Below are positions 1 to 10,008 of a stretch of DNA of 64,000 nt, piece by piece. The translations under genes were made by a program, and so were the position numbers. Numbering within the stretch: the first letter of the stretch is position 1; the number at the start of each line of letters is the position of its first letter. The stretch is from Lucinisca nassula (lineage: Eukaryota; Mollusca; Bivalvia; Lucinida; Lucinidae), in NCBI GenBank assembly GCA_963580285.1, contig CAUZLF010000695.1, positions 147,001-211,000 of the forward strand, read 5' to 3'. The notes below the pieces were generated by a model. It ran no database searches. It was given only the letters and a program-made list of their open reading frames with translations, and was not told the DNA's origin.

Positions 1-77
1 ATTAAACTCGTTGAAGAAAAGGGATAAAATGCTCGGCAAAGCCTCGCAATTTATCCCTTTTCCTCAACTCGTTTAAT
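1..77. repeat. Imperfect inverted repeat (hairpin)
   Basis: The arms TTAAACtCGTTGA and TCAACtCGTTTAA, and the inner arms GGGATAAA and TTTATCCC, pair around a short GC-rich centre. It may be the end of a foldback element cut by the window edge. No coding signal. From 78 to 387 I see nothing recognisable. Confidence 0.6.
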
Positions 78-387
78 AAATTCAATAATACATGAACATT
101 CATGTAAGATCCTGTATACATTTAATTTTTGATCATCATATCCAGCGAGAAAGTTGTAGAGGAGAAGCTCCGCCAACTTCACAAAAAGTCCCATACCCTT
201 AATTTGTATATGAAGAGCAGTAATCAGTTGGAGATTTCTGAAATTTCGAGCTTGTGTGAAATTTTCTGTTTCGACTGGTCCCGCCTTGACAGTGTGGCGA
301 CGATTTGTTGTCGGTTTAGTGCTTGACTGGCGGATAATTATATGGATCATTCAAACATCCTGCATATGATTACAATGTGCACTTATG

Positions 388-530
388 CCGGCCTCGGTAC
401 CTCAGTCGTATGGGCGTCTGACTGGTGATCAGGAGGAAGTTGGGTCGATACTTGTCAGGGTTGGCAACTTTCATGGATTTGTTTGCTTGATTTGAGGTTT
501 AAGCCCCCTTTTCAACACTATTCTTTCATG
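388..530. repeat. SINE fragments: tRNA-like head and an opposed S-type tail
   Basis: Positions 388-470 resemble the head of the tRNA-derived SINE seen complete at 45757-46129 on the other strand (shared CGTCTGACTGGTGAT core and a GGTCGATAC B-box-like motif). Positions 478-530 carry the reverse complement of the S-family tail (GATTTGAGGTTTAA followed by TCAACACT). Two degraded SINE pieces thus lie side by side. Confidence 0.5.
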
Positions 531-1386
531 GAGTTTGGTAACAAAATCTTTTCTACGGTCATCCTTCCACACCGTATGTCAACGTACACCGGATAAAGCG
601 ATTAGCGAAGCGAGGAAGATAACTGTGTAAATGCATATATGGTCAGTATTTTATCCATTTTGTTAAAGTGTGGCTAAATTGTCAATCCTATTGAGTATGA
701 TTGTTGTTATATTAATGAATTTATATACCCATACTAAAGGATTCAGAAAGTTCTCTATTGTTTGTAAAATAAAAACATGTCCCGACAAATCACTGAGTTT
801 TCACGTGTCTCTCACGAATATTCATGATTTTATCGCAAGCAGCAATGTTTATGGTTCAAATACTGCTTGGCAGGCCTTCTATTTTCTCAAAACTACCCAC
901 CTGAGAAGTTATACATTTATAAAGTGTATATTTACTTGTATGTTTGGATAAAAAAAGTTCTATCAGTGTACGGACTATAGCTGAGAATCTACAAAATGGT
1001 GTACAGTCTATAGCTGGGAATCGTAAGGCATTACGAAAGTTCATCTTATAGCTGAGGACGAATAACAGATTTGTCAAACTTGGTCTTTAGGCATAAAACT
1101 AGAAAAAATAATCTTATAGGCATCAAACACATGAGCATTGGCAAACCATACGACGGCTATAATTTGTGTTTCTTACATGATTTTCAGTGAATGATAGAGA
1201 GCATCAGTGAAATCTAAATCCATTTTGTATCCCAAAAAAGTGTAGTGTCTGTTTGTAAAATGTCAATTAGCTAATCATTAGTAATCATCACGCAAGTTTC
1301 ATGTCTTTAAGACATTGATGACGTCATTTTGTGCACCTTAGCAACGTAACTCATGCACTTGCCCCAAGTTTCAAGTGAACTATTTG
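531..1386. other. No gene recognised
   Basis: AT-rich DNA with short weak reading frames only. A degenerate short repeat built on 'tatagctg(a/g)ga' occurs at about 970-1065. A motif at 575-620 (CCGTATGTCAACGTACACCGG) recurs inverted at about 14500-14540, so part of this is probably an unidentified interspersed repeat. Confidence 0.5.
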
Positions 1387-2810
1387 AACAAGAGGGTCAT
1401 GATGGTCCTGGATCGCTCACCTGATCCATAATGTAACAAGTAGGCCCCGGACAATTTTGTTCCAGGGCTATAATTTGCACAATCTTGGTAGAAGTCTACA
1501 AGGTGAAGCGTCATACCAAATATCAGATCTTCTGGTTTCAAACAAGAATATTTTTTAAGGTTTCCCCTGTATACGTCTATGTAAAACAAGTGGTCCCCGG
1601 GGGCGGGGGCATTTTTTGCCCCAATCTATTATTTGAACAATCTTGGTAGAGGTCCACTAGATGAAGCTTCATACCAAATATAAAAGTTTTTGACCTTCTG
1701 GTTTCAGACAAGAACATTTTCAAATGTTTTGCCTATATAAATCTATGTAGAATAAGTTGGCCCCGGGTTAGATCCATGTTTTGCCCAAGGACTATAATTT
1801 GAACAATGTTGGTAGAGGTCTACTAGTCTAGGCTTCATACCAAATATCAAAGATCAGGTCCTTGAGATTTAAAACAATGAGATTTTAAAAAGTTTTCTCT
1901 ATATAAGTCTATGTAAAACCAGAGGGCCCCGGGGCGGGTCATTTTTGTCAGGGCTATAACTTGAATAAGCTTGGTCCAGGTTCACTAGACGAAGTTTCAT
2001 ACCAAATATCAAAGACGGGAGTCTTCTGGTTTCAGACAAGAAGATTTTTAAAGATTTCACCTTATAATAAAAATCAAAAATGAGTTCCTTTAAGAGCAAT
2101 GAAAACATAAGAAAGAAGATGGGTCATACTACGTAGTTTCGGCTAATAAAGCCTCATCAGTGACCCTGTAATGATCCGGCAAAGAAAGCCAGAGGAAACA
2201 TACTGCAATTTTGCGATTTTCGCATAGGCAGTCGATTCAAAGACTGATATAAATCCAAAAGGGGTCCAAATAATTAAAAACTTGTCTAGAATATGAGTCT
2301 AAATCAATAACTTATTTCTGATTTCTCAGAATATTCACGCTGATCTCAAAGGACCAAAAGTATAAAATAAACTGCACTATAGTTGATGTACGGGGAGACG
2401 TTTTACTATAAGTCTAAACTATAAGTCTATGTAAAATTATAGGGTCCCAGTGCCGGGGCATTTTTGCTCTAGGGCTATAATTTCAACAATATAGATGTTC
2501 ACTAGATTAAGCTTCACACCAAATATCAAAGACCTGTGCCTTGTCATTTCAGAGAAGATTTTTAAATATTTCCCTATATAAGACCATGTAAAACCAGTGG
2601 GCCCACGGACAGGGGCATTTCAGGCCCCAGGGCTATAGTTTGAACAATCTTGATAGCGGTCCACTATTCCTGTGAAATTATCTCAAAATCCATCTCGCAG
2701 TTTTGGAGAAGTCATTTAAAGCAAAAGTGGACGGCGGACAAAGGCCCATCACAAAAGCTCACCTTATCAAGCCTTTGAGTTCAAGTGAGCTAAAAAAACA
2801 CCCAAAACTG
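1387..2810 (-). mobile_element. Tandem-core element 1 (pearl/HINE-like, non-autonomous)
   Basis: On the minus strand it begins near 2810 with AGCTCACTTG and GGTGAGCTTTTGTGA and ends near 1387 with CAGGTGAGCGATCC and CCTCTTGTT. The same termini bound the elements at 10525 and 14637. The core holds about six diverged copies of a 147-167-bp unit (about 1428-2066 and 2425-2690; landmark TTGAACAATCTTGGTAGAGG). About 350 bp at 2067-2424 interrupts the array and is unidentified. The plan (conserved ends, tandem ~160-bp core) matches published bivalve pearl and Helentron-associated elements; this assignment is inference. No protein is encoded. Confidence 0.6.
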
Positions 2811-3411
2811 CAATCCAGGTGCAAACTTTCAGTTTACACCCATATTATATATGCCAAAAGGACAGTTATTTCCCACAAACTGACCAATTGGCTATCCAAA
2901 ATAAAAAGATTTAAGCGATGCAGACAACCAAAAACGAACAATAGCAAATATTATATCGCGACAGAAGCGCCACCTTGGAATGGTAAGGGAAAAGAAATCC
3001 ACTGGGGGTGGGGCTTAATTCGATTTTACGAGACCGCAATCCTCGCCCTTACTTCTGTAACGGTTTAGACAATTAATTTGTTTATTCCGCATGAAGGCAT
3101 CCTAACTCACCAGTGCAACATCTCCGAGAACATACAAATCAAACAACTGCAGAGATGAAACAAAGGTGAGGGCCCAACAGCATGAAATAACTGAAATGCT
3201 GGAGCAAAAGAAAACCAACAGTTAGGCTCTGAGGGGCCCGATCGATTACGAATACATGCCTATACAAATAAGCTGGACAAATTTACCACTAAAAAATGAA
3301 AAGTTCATATTAAAGATTCTGATATTTCCATATTTCTGCTTCAAACATAGATTGAGGGTATTTGTCAGAACCGACGCGTCGAGGAAACGAGTACCCAAAA
3401 TCTACGTTTTT

Positions 3412-3423
3412 CAGCAAAAATAA
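3412..3423. repeat. LINE target-site duplication, left copy
   Basis: CAGCAAAAATAA is repeated exactly at 9210-9221 and normally occurs once in the foldback MITE. It brackets the LINE and fixes its 5' boundary at 3424. Confidence 0.9.
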
Positions 3424-3973
3424 CCCCCAGGTATTAGACTTCCTGCCTTGCCGTGGCCCTGGGGGCTCAATTCCCACTGGGCACATTGCCGCTGTGGTCT
3501 TTGTGCCCACTGGGAAGAGCTAAAGGAAGTACCACCCGTTTGCCGTGGGTGGCGTCCTGTAAGCCGGAAGAAGGGATCCTGGAGGTTGAGGGTTACCTGA
3601 GGTGGCGGTGCTTCAGGTACCCAACACGCCTCTTTGGCCTGGCTTTTCGGTGTAGACGGGTGGCTGTGCGGTCCGGCACGGTCAATCGGCTGGTCACGCC
3701 GAGCCCTAGAGATACCGCTTTGCTTTCTCTTCAACTCTTTTTGTATCTTTCCTGATACCAACCATATGCCCATTTACCTTACCCTTTTCTATCTTTTTAT
3801 CTCTAGAAGGCGGTGGCTAAACGGATCAATCGTGTAGGCATTTTGTTTATGCGAGTATATCTCACGTGTATCTCTAACACCTGCGAGTTGGATAACCACT
3901 CCATTATGGTGTTCCCTTGTAGGGCTCCACGGAGGGCGGAGAGCACTTGGGACGAAACTAGAATTTTTTCCTT
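3424..3973 (+). promoter_or_regulatory. LINE 5' UTR, presumed internal promoter region
   Basis: This GC-rich leader starts CCCCCAGG directly after the duplication. Such elements carry promoters downstream of their own start so that transcripts remain full length; no promoter motif was verified here. Short open frames on both strands have no recognisable product. Confidence 0.4.
3471..3516 (+). other. Strong hairpin in the LINE leader
   Basis: TTCCCACTGGGCAC (3471-3484) pairs with GTGCCCACTGGGAA (3503-3516) with one mismatch, leaving an 18-base loop. Its role is unknown. Confidence 0.7.
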
Positions 3974-5347
3974 ATGCCTCATGGAAAAAAACATAACCGC
4001 AACGCAGCTAAACGTAAAAAAGACGAGGATTCATCCGAAACGGATGAACCCAGTCAGAAGTCAAGTCAGAAGTCAAGTCAGCAGTCAAGTCAGCAGTCTA
4101 GTCAGCAAGTTGAAACTCCAAAGCTCAACACTTTTCCACGCTTCTTGGTGATGACATCACGCGATGATACACGTACGGTGTCAGATTTATCACCCTTTGT
4201 TATCGAAAAGAGTTTAGTGTCCATTGCCGGACATCCAAAAAGTATAAAAAAACTGAAGTCAGGTGATCTCCTCTTGGAAGTCGAGAGAGAGCAGCAGGTC
4301 AAAAACCTGCTTGGTACCACAAAGCTCTTCGATCTCAACGTCAAAGTATCGTTGCACAAAACACTCAATTCATGTAAAGGTGTCATCCGCAGCCCAGAGC
4401 TACGTCCGTGCAACGATGCCGAGATTGTTGAGAATTTAAGAGATGAAGGCGTCATTGGTGTACGTAACATCCAAGTTCGTAGAAGTGGTGTATTAAAGCC
4501 AACAAGTACCTACGTGTTGACATTTAATACACCAGTTCTGCCCAAGAAAATAAAAGTTGCATATCTATCTGTTAACGTAGAGGTGTATATACCAAACCCT
4601 CTCAGATGTTATCATTGTCAGGTTTTTGGTCACCACGAAAGCAGATGTCAGAAGAAACAACTCTGTCCAAATTGTGGTGAGGAAAAACATGTCGATAACC
4701 ATCAAAATTGCAAAAATGAGGCCAAATGCGTCAATTGTGGTGACAAGCATGCTGTTTTCTCTCGAGATTGTCCGGCATGGAAAAAAGAAAAAGAAATACT
4801 CACTGTCAAATACCAAAGGGGGATAACATTCCCAGAAGCGCGGAAAATTGTTGATGAGCGATACACAACACCAACCACAAGTTACGCCAGCATCACAAAG
4901 GGTGCTGGTGTGAAAGTTTCCAGCTCCGCAACACAGACTGCTGAATCATACATAGCTGAACTGAAAAAATCTGGTGCATGGAGTAAATCCACTCCAGCAC
5001 CAAAAACTTCAACCAGTTTATCAAATGGCGCAATCCAGGTTGCTTCGGATCGGTCGACAGCGACCGTACCGAAGCCAGCGCCGCATGCAAAAGAGAAACT
5101 CGACTTAAGTCGAACTATTAAGGGATCAGAAGATCCGAAGAAACAACACTTGTCTCAAAAACAAACAGAGAGACAACGTAAAATGGAAAGAGACCATATA
5201 AAATTCCAGAACAGATTCGGATCTTTGAGTGATAGTGATATGGAGTTTGAAACTCCATCATCACCAAATGGCAATAGTAGATCGAGGTCAGCAACACCAC
5301 GAGCTGGTGGTAGCAGATCTATATCACCAATTGCAGCTCCAAAATAG
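3974..5347 (+). CDS. LINE ORF1: gag-like RNA-binding protein with zinc knuckles
   Basis: A 457-residue nucleic-acid chaperone that, by analogy with I-factor ORF1 proteins, binds element RNA and forms the ribonucleoprotein. The N-terminus is basic and followed by a low-complexity SSQK/SSQQ repeat (about residues 26-45). The middle section resembles the RNA-binding region of other ORF1 proteins. Three CCHC-type knuckles sit at about 211-266; the first is a canonical CYHCQVFGHHESRC. The C-terminus is Ser/Lys/Pro-rich and ends in an Arg-Ser stretch. The ATG at 3974 is the first in-frame start with conserved-looking downstream sequence. ORF2 follows after 25 bp, suggesting translation by reinitiation or bypass. 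Confidence 0.9.
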   Translation: MPHGKKHNRNAAKRKKDEDSSETDEPSQKSSQKSSQQSSQQSSQQVETPKLNTFPRFLVMTSRDDTRTVSDLSPFVIEKSLVSIAGHPKSIKKLKSGDLLLEVEREQQVKNLLGTTKLFDLNVKVSLHKTLNSCKGVIRSPELRPCNDAEIVENLRDEGVIGVRNIQVRRSGVLKPTSTYVLTFNTPVLPKKIKVAYLSVNVEVYIPNPLRCYHCQVFGHHESRCQKKQLCPNCGEEKHVDNHQNCKNEAKCVNCGDKHAVFSRDCPAWKKEKEILTVKYQRGITFPEARKIVDERYTTPTTSYASITKGAGVKVSSSATQTAESYIAELKKSGAWSKSTPAPKTSTSLSNGAIQVASDRSTATVPKPAPHAKEKLDLSRTIKGSEDPKKQHLSQKQTERQRKMERDHIKFQNRFGSLSDSDMEFETPSSPNGNSRSRSATPRAGGSRSISPIAAPK

Positions 5348-5372
5348 TTTCTAGTCTTAATCTCTTCATAAA

Positions 5373-8300
5373 ATGGATTTAAAACACAAAATAATACAAT
5401 GGAATTGTCGAGGTCTTAAATCAAATTATAATGAACTCTTATTACTTATTTCGTTATTAAACCCATCGGTTTTTTGTTTGCAAGAAACTTTTTTAAAAAC
5501 TGATGACAACATTGATGTCAGGGGTTTCAATACATACAACTATATCTATTCTGATGGTAACAAATCATCTGGTGGCAGTTCAATTCTTATTAAATCATGT
5601 TTACCACAAAGAGAGATCAAATTAAAAACAGACCTACAAGCTGTAGCAGTATCGGTTTCTCTGGATAAAGAAACTACAATTTGCTCTCTATATATCCCAC
5701 CCTCATTTTCTTTAAATTCCGAACATCTTGACTCATTGCTGAGTCAACTTCCATCGCCATATCTTTTAGTTGGCGACTTCAATGGTCACAATATTCTATG
5801 GGGCTGTAAAGATATCAATAACAGAGGAGCACTTGTTGAAGATTTTATTGCAAAAAGCGATCTTTGCTTGATGAATGATAAATCTTATACTTACCTTCAC
5901 CCAGCGACAGGTCATTTGTCTTCTTTAGATCTCTCTTTGTGTCACCCATCTCTCTTCTTAGACTATGACTGGTCTGTTCATGATGATCAGTGCGGAAGTG
6001 ATCACTTCCCTGTTATAATTGAGAGCGTAAACGAACCAGATGAGGACTGTAACCAGAAGTGGAAAATGAATAAAGCCGACTGGGAATTATTCCATAATTT
6101 ATGTGAAGAAGAGTTATCATTTGATCAATTTAATGAATCATCCGACATTGTTTCTGATTTCACAGATACACTTATTAATATATCAGAACAATGCATACCA
6201 AAGACCTCCACAAATACTAAGAAAAGCAAGCCTTGGTTTAATAATGACTGTAAAGAAGCTATTAAAAAGCGTAAACAAGCTCTAAATAAGTTCTGCAAAA
6301 GTCCCACTTCTGAAAAGCTAAACGACGTAAAAGTTTTTAGAGCTAAAGCTCGGCGAACAATCCGAGCTTCCAAACGAAAGTCATGGAGGGAATATGTGTC
6401 AAAATTGAACTATAAAACCCCCATTAAAAAGGTTTGGGATATGGTACGAAAAATTTCAGGAAAAACAAAGTCCTCTAGTTTTACACATTTAAATACTGAA
6501 TTTGACACAATAGCTTCAACAAAAAAAGATATTTCAGATACTCTTGGGCACACATTCTTGAGAAATTCATCATCGCGTAATTATTCTGACACTTTTAGAA
6601 ATTTCAAAAAGGACCAAGAGAAAAGAAATCTTAACTTCAAATCCCTTAATCACGAAGAATACAACACACCTTTTAACTTATCCGAACTCGTTGAAGCCAT
6701 TGAAAAATCACATGATACGGCAACCGGCCCCGATGAAATTCATTATCAGATGCTTAAGCATCTGCCAAAAAGTTCTCTTACAACACTTTTAGATATCTTT
6801 AATAATATTTGGGAAACGGGGGTCTGTCCTGAGAGTTGGCGTGTAGCTACAGTTGTACCAATTCCGAAACCAGGGAAAGATCATGCAGAACCTACAAATT
6901 ATCGTCCGATAGCTTTGACAAGTTGTTTGTGTAAAACATTGGAGAGAATGATAAACAAGAGATTAGTCTGGTACTTAGAGTCAAACAACCTCATTTCAGA
7001 ATATCAATCGGGTTTTCGTTCGGAACGTAGTACCAATGACAATTTAATAAGACTAGAAACATTTATACGAGATGCTTTTATTAACAAAGAACACGTAGTG
7101 GCTGTCTTTTTCGACTTGGAGAAAGCATATGATACAACATGGCGTTATGGAATATTGAAAGATCTACATAACATTGGCTTAAGAGGAAAACTTCCCTGTT
7201 TTATTGAAAGCTTTTTAGGGGAGCGCATGTTTCAGGTGCGTGTGGGGTCTACCCTGTCAGATTTCTATGATCAAGAACAGGGTGTCCCACAGGGTAGTAT
7301 TCTTTCAACTACGCTATTTAACATCAAAATAAACAATATTGTACAATGTTTGGACGACAAAACTGATTGTTCCTTGTATGTTGATGATTTTTGTATATGT
7401 TACCGTTCAAAAAATATGAAAACAATTGAACGAAAGTTGCAACAAAATTTAAAAAGAATAGAAGAATGGACTGATAAAAATGGTTTCAAGTTCTCCAAGT
7501 CGAAAACGCAGTGTGTTCATTTTTGTAAACTACGGAAGAAACACGAACATCCTTCCCTGTTTTTATACGGATCACAAATTCCTGTTGTTGAAGAAGCCAA
7601 ATTTCTTGGGGTCATATTTGATCAAAAGTTATCTTTTATTCCACATATTAAATATCTTAAAGCGAAATGCTTAAAAGCTTTGAATCTTTTGAAAGTTTTA
7701 GCTCATACAAGTTGGGGAGCAGATCGGTATACTTTATTACATCTTTACCGGTCTTTAATAAGATCTAAATTAGATTATGGGTCTGTTGTTTATGGTTCTG
7801 CCAGAAAGTCCTATTTAAAATCCTTGGATACTATCCATCACCAAGGCCTTCGTCTGGCCATGGGAGCCTTCCGTACTTCTCCCGTATTAAGCCTTTATGT
7901 AGAAGCAGGTGAACCATCTTTAACCTCGCGCAGAGAGAAACTTTCTCTTCAGTATGCTATCAGACTTGCTGCAAATCCATCTAACCCGGCATCCAAAATT
8001 TCATTTCCACCTCAATTTGTGGATAAGTATGAAACTAAACCCACAGCAATCAAACCTTTTGGATTACGAATTTTACCACTGCTAGAAAATTCAGGCATCG
8101 ACCTTAAAAATATTCAAAAACATGAAACGGCCGAAGTTCCATCTTGGTGTATTAAACAACCTTCTATTCTGTTCGACTTGCATGATGGCAAAAAATCCGA
8201 ATCAAATCCGATACTTCTCAAACAAAACTTCCAGGTACTGCAGTCACGTTACAATGATTACCAGCAAGTCTATACTGATGGTTCCAAAGAAGGAGATAAA

Positions 8301-9059
8301 GTTGGTTGTGCGTATGTTTCTAAAGATACGCACAAAACCATGCGCCTTCCAGATGGTTCATCTATTTTTACAGCTGAAGCCAAAGCAATAGACCTAGCTT
8401 TAGATTTTATCAGTTCTTCAATAATTCAAAAAGCAATTATATTTTCTGATTCACTTTCTGTGCTTAAGGCTTTAAACCATTCATCATCTAAAAATCCTCA
8501 AATTCAAAAATTGATCGAAAAACATCATGAAATTTCTAAAACACACCAAATCTTGTTTTGTTGGCTTCCGAGCCATATTGGCATTGTCGGAAATGAATAT
8601 GCTGACAAGAAAGCAAAGGAATCGCTCAATCTTGATCCATCTGTTTTTAAAATTCCCTTTAATAATTTTAAACCATTTATCAACAGATACGTCTTGTCGG
8701 AATGGCAAGGCGAATGGGACCGTGCAATAAATAACAAACTCCATGCCATTAAACCTGTCGTTAGTACAAAATGCTCTCCTCCACAGTTTTCCAGAAAAGA
8801 GGACGTAGTATTAACACGACTGCGCATCGGCCATACTAGAGTTACTCATTCTTATATTTTTAATGGTGATGATCAGCCTTCTTGTGTAGGTTGTGATCAG
8901 CCATTCACTGTGAAACATATCTTAATTGACTGTGTTGACTTTTCACCCTCACGTATTTTATATTTCAAAGCTGACACTTTGCAACAACTGTTTCGAGATG
9001 TACCTGTTGATAACATTATTTTATTCTTAAAAGAAATTGGTCTTTTTCATAAGATTTAA
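5373..9059 (+). CDS. LINE ORF2: endonuclease - reverse transcriptase - RNase H polyprotein
   Basis: 1228 residues that carry out target-primed reverse transcription. APE-type endonuclease at about 1-225: QWNCRG near residue 10, QET (Glu38), GDFNGHN near 135, SDHFPV near 208. RT at about 480-760: motif A FDLEKAYDT, motif B GVPQGSILS, catalytic YVDD near 670, and thumb AKFLGVIFD. RNase H at about 963-1095: YTDGS, TAEAK, FSDS and HIGIVGNEYAD supply the acidic residues. A C-terminal CCHC-like motif (CVGC...H...C) lies near 1170-1187. Length and order fit the I superfamily. I see no stop or missing catalytic residue. Jockey elements are the nearest alternative but usually lack RNase H. Confidence 0.93.
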   Translation: MDLKHKIIQWNCRGLKSNYNELLLLISLLNPSVFCLQETFLKTDDNIDVRGFNTYNYIYSDGNKSSGGSSILIKSCLPQREIKLKTDLQAVAVSVSLDKETTICSLYIPPSFSLNSEHLDSLLSQLPSPYLLVGDFNGHNILWGCKDINNRGALVEDFIAKSDLCLMNDKSYTYLHPATGHLSSLDLSLCHPSLFLDYDWSVHDDQCGSDHFPVIIESVNEPDEDCNQKWKMNKADWELFHNLCEEELSFDQFNESSDIVSDFTDTLINISEQCIPKTSTNTKKSKPWFNNDCKEAIKKRKQALNKFCKSPTSEKLNDVKVFRAKARRTIRASKRKSWREYVSKLNYKTPIKKVWDMVRKISGKTKSSSFTHLNTEFDTIASTKKDISDTLGHTFLRNSSSRNYSDTFRNFKKDQEKRNLNFKSLNHEEYNTPFNLSELVEAIEKSHDTATGPDEIHYQMLKHLPKSSLTTLLDIFNNIWETGVCPESWRVATVVPIPKPGKDHAEPTNYRPIALTSCLCKTLERMINKRLVWYLESNNLISEYQSGFRSERSTNDNLIRLETFIRDAFINKEHVVAVFFDLEKAYDTTWRYGILKDLHNIGLRGKLPCFIESFLGERMFQVRVGSTLSDFYDQEQGVPQGSILSTTLFNIKINNIVQCLDDKTDCSLYVDDFCICYRSKNMKTIERKLQQNLKRIEEWTDKNGFKFSKSKTQCVHFCKLRKKHEHPSLFLYGSQIPVVEEAKFLGVIFDQKLSFIPHIKYLKAKCLKALNLLKVLAHTSWGADRYTLLHLYRSLIRSKLDYGSVVYGSARKSYLKSLDTIHHQGLRLAMGAFRTSPVLSLYVEAGEPSLTSRREKLSLQYAIRLAANPSNPASKISFPPQFVDKYETKPTAIKPFGLRILPLLENSGIDLKNIQKHETAEVPSWCIKQPSILFDLHDGKKSESNPILLKQNFQVLQSRYNDYQQVYTDGSKEGDKVGCAYVSKDTHKTMRLPDGSSIFTAEAKAIDLALDFISSSIIQKAIIFSDSLSVLKALNHSSSKNPQIQKLIEKHHEISKTHQILFCWLPSHIGIVGNEYADKKAKESLNLDPSVFKIPFNNFKPFINRYVLSEWQGEWDRAINNKLHAIKPVVSTKCSPPQFSRKEDVVLTRLRIGHTRVTHSYIFNGDDQPSCVGCDQPFTVKHILIDCVDFSPSRILYFKADTLQQLFRDVPVDNIILFLKEIGLFHKI

Positions 9060-9209
9060 CTGTTTCAGATTTTTATACATTATCATTCTGACTTGTTACT
9101 TTTAATATCGTCATAATTATTCATGCCGTTTAACCATTAACCGACTGACGCTTATGACCCACAAAGAGGGTTGACGCGTCGTTAAACACGAAATCATCAT
9201 CATCATCAT
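9060..9209 (+). other. LINE 3' UTR and (ATC)n tail
   Basis: After the ORF2 stop, GACGC-GACCC-loop-GGGTT-CGCGTC (about 9149-9181) can form a stem-loop. It is followed by CGTTAAACACGAAATC and the ATC microsatellite. The same end is kept in all truncated copies, consistent with a 3' recognition signal for the RT. A similar pattern ends the SINE families of this window. Confidence 0.75.
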
Positions 9210-9221
9210 CAGCAAAAATAA
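9210..9221. repeat. LINE target-site duplication, right copy
   Basis: CAGCAAAAATAA, identical to 3412-3423; its first bases merge with the microsatellite tail. Confidence 0.9.
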
Positions 9222-9534
9222 GGTAAGTTATGTAAACCCATGTAAATACCAGTTTTCCTGTATAAAACTGGGGTTAAAGGGGGTCAAAGTTATATACGCG
9301 TATTTTCTTGATGGAACACTGAGCATCAGGTACCATCCAACATTACATAAAATGAAAGTTGAAGTATGACTTTACCGCTGAAACCGCCAAAGAATCTGAG
9401 GCCTGACCCACAGGCGTGCAATTGAAGAGGGAAGCAAAGTTATCAACCGTAATTGGATTAACTACCATGCATGCAGTCTGTCGTCAGCTGACACTTTTTA
9501 TAACCTTTTTTTTCTAGAAAAATTGGGTTTAAAA

Positions 9535-9602
9535 GTTTCATCATGGGTGTTCGTCCGTCAGTCTCTACGTCCGTCTGTCTGCCCGTCCTTCCGTCTGCCA
9601 CA
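9535..9602. repeat. GTCY-type microsatellite
   Basis: Repeated GTCC/GTCT tetramers (cgtccgtca, gtccgtctgtctgcccgtcc). GTCY tracts are a reported companion of bivalve pearl-type elements; another lies at about 10575-10612. Confidence 0.6.
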
Positions 9603-9730
9603 AACCTTGTGAATGCATCTCACTTTCTATTTCTTGCTCTATGGTAACAAATCTTGCTACACATATTGCTTAGCGGTCATGGGGTGAGGTAAAAGGTAAA
9701 ATTTTCAGGTAAATGTTTGTGAATGCAACC

Positions 9731-10008
9731 CGTTACGAAAACACGCCTATACAAATACATTGTCAATTTTTCGGCCATAAATGGAATTATTAAGATGAAA
9801 AATTGTGATTTGTTTCTTATTTCTGCTCCAAACATAGATTGTGAGGACTCTATAGAATCGCCTTAACGAGGCGGTTCTATCGAGTACCCACAATTTATGC
9901 TTTTAAGCAGATATAAGGCAAATACTGTTTACCCCCTGTAAACGCCAGTTTTACTATAGAAAAGTGTGATTTAAGGCGTCAACATTATATGGGCGTGTTT
10001 TCGTGATG
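9731..10008. mobile_element. Foldback MITE, subfamily A (intact)
   Basis: The ends CGTTACGAAAACACGCCTAT and TGGGCGTGTTTTCGTGATG are inverted repeats. Inside are a central palindrome (GAATCGCC...GGCGGTTCT, 9866-9890) and a second hairpin around GTTTTACTATAGAAAA. About 278 bp, non-coding, with no clear target-site duplication. Confidence 0.8.

Larger units (their letters stand above)
3424..9209 (+). mobile_element. Full-length I-superfamily (I/Nimb-like) non-LTR retrotransposon
   Basis: About 5.79 kb: a 550-bp 5' UTR, ORF1 (3974-5347), a 25-bp spacer, ORF2 (5373-9059), a short 3' UTR and an (ATC)n tail. It is flanked by a perfect 12-bp duplication. Both frames are open from start to stop with their key motifs present, so the copy looks young and may be competent for retrotransposition (inference). 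The endonuclease-RT-RNase H order with a CCHC ORF1 is typical of the I superfamily. Truncated relatives lie at 23096-27350, 28163-29099 and 35998-36316. Confidence 0.92.
3245..9311. mobile_element. Foldback MITE, subfamily A, interrupted by a LINE
   Basis: The left end ATTACGAATACATGCC and the right end GCGTATTTTCTTGATG are the imperfect terminal inverted repeats of a ~270-bp family found many times in this window. The left part (3245-3423) carries a degraded central palindrome; the right part (9222-9311) carries the ACCAGTTTTCCTGTATAAAACTGGG segment in degenerate form. Removing 3424-9221 leaves a ~269-bp element, close to the intact copy at 9731-10008. Confidence 0.8.
2855..9475 (-). mobile_element. 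Penelope-like element remnant, split by nested insertions
   Basis: Positions 2855-3241 are the reverse complement of the 3' region of the Penelope-like family that is contiguous with RT at 27970-30555. Positions 9312-9475 continue the same element upstream: they read on the minus strand as the conserved RT C-terminus (NPIT, FASLFNCTPVGQAS) followed by non-coding DNA. The two parts are separated by a foldback MITE (3245-9311) that itself contains a LINE. The element is 5'-truncated and non-functional. Confidence 0.75.

Noticed and set aside
2703..3068. A 121-residue plus-strand frame as a gene
   Set aside because: It spans the end of a tandem-core element and an inverted Penelope 3' end, with no motif; it is a chance frame.
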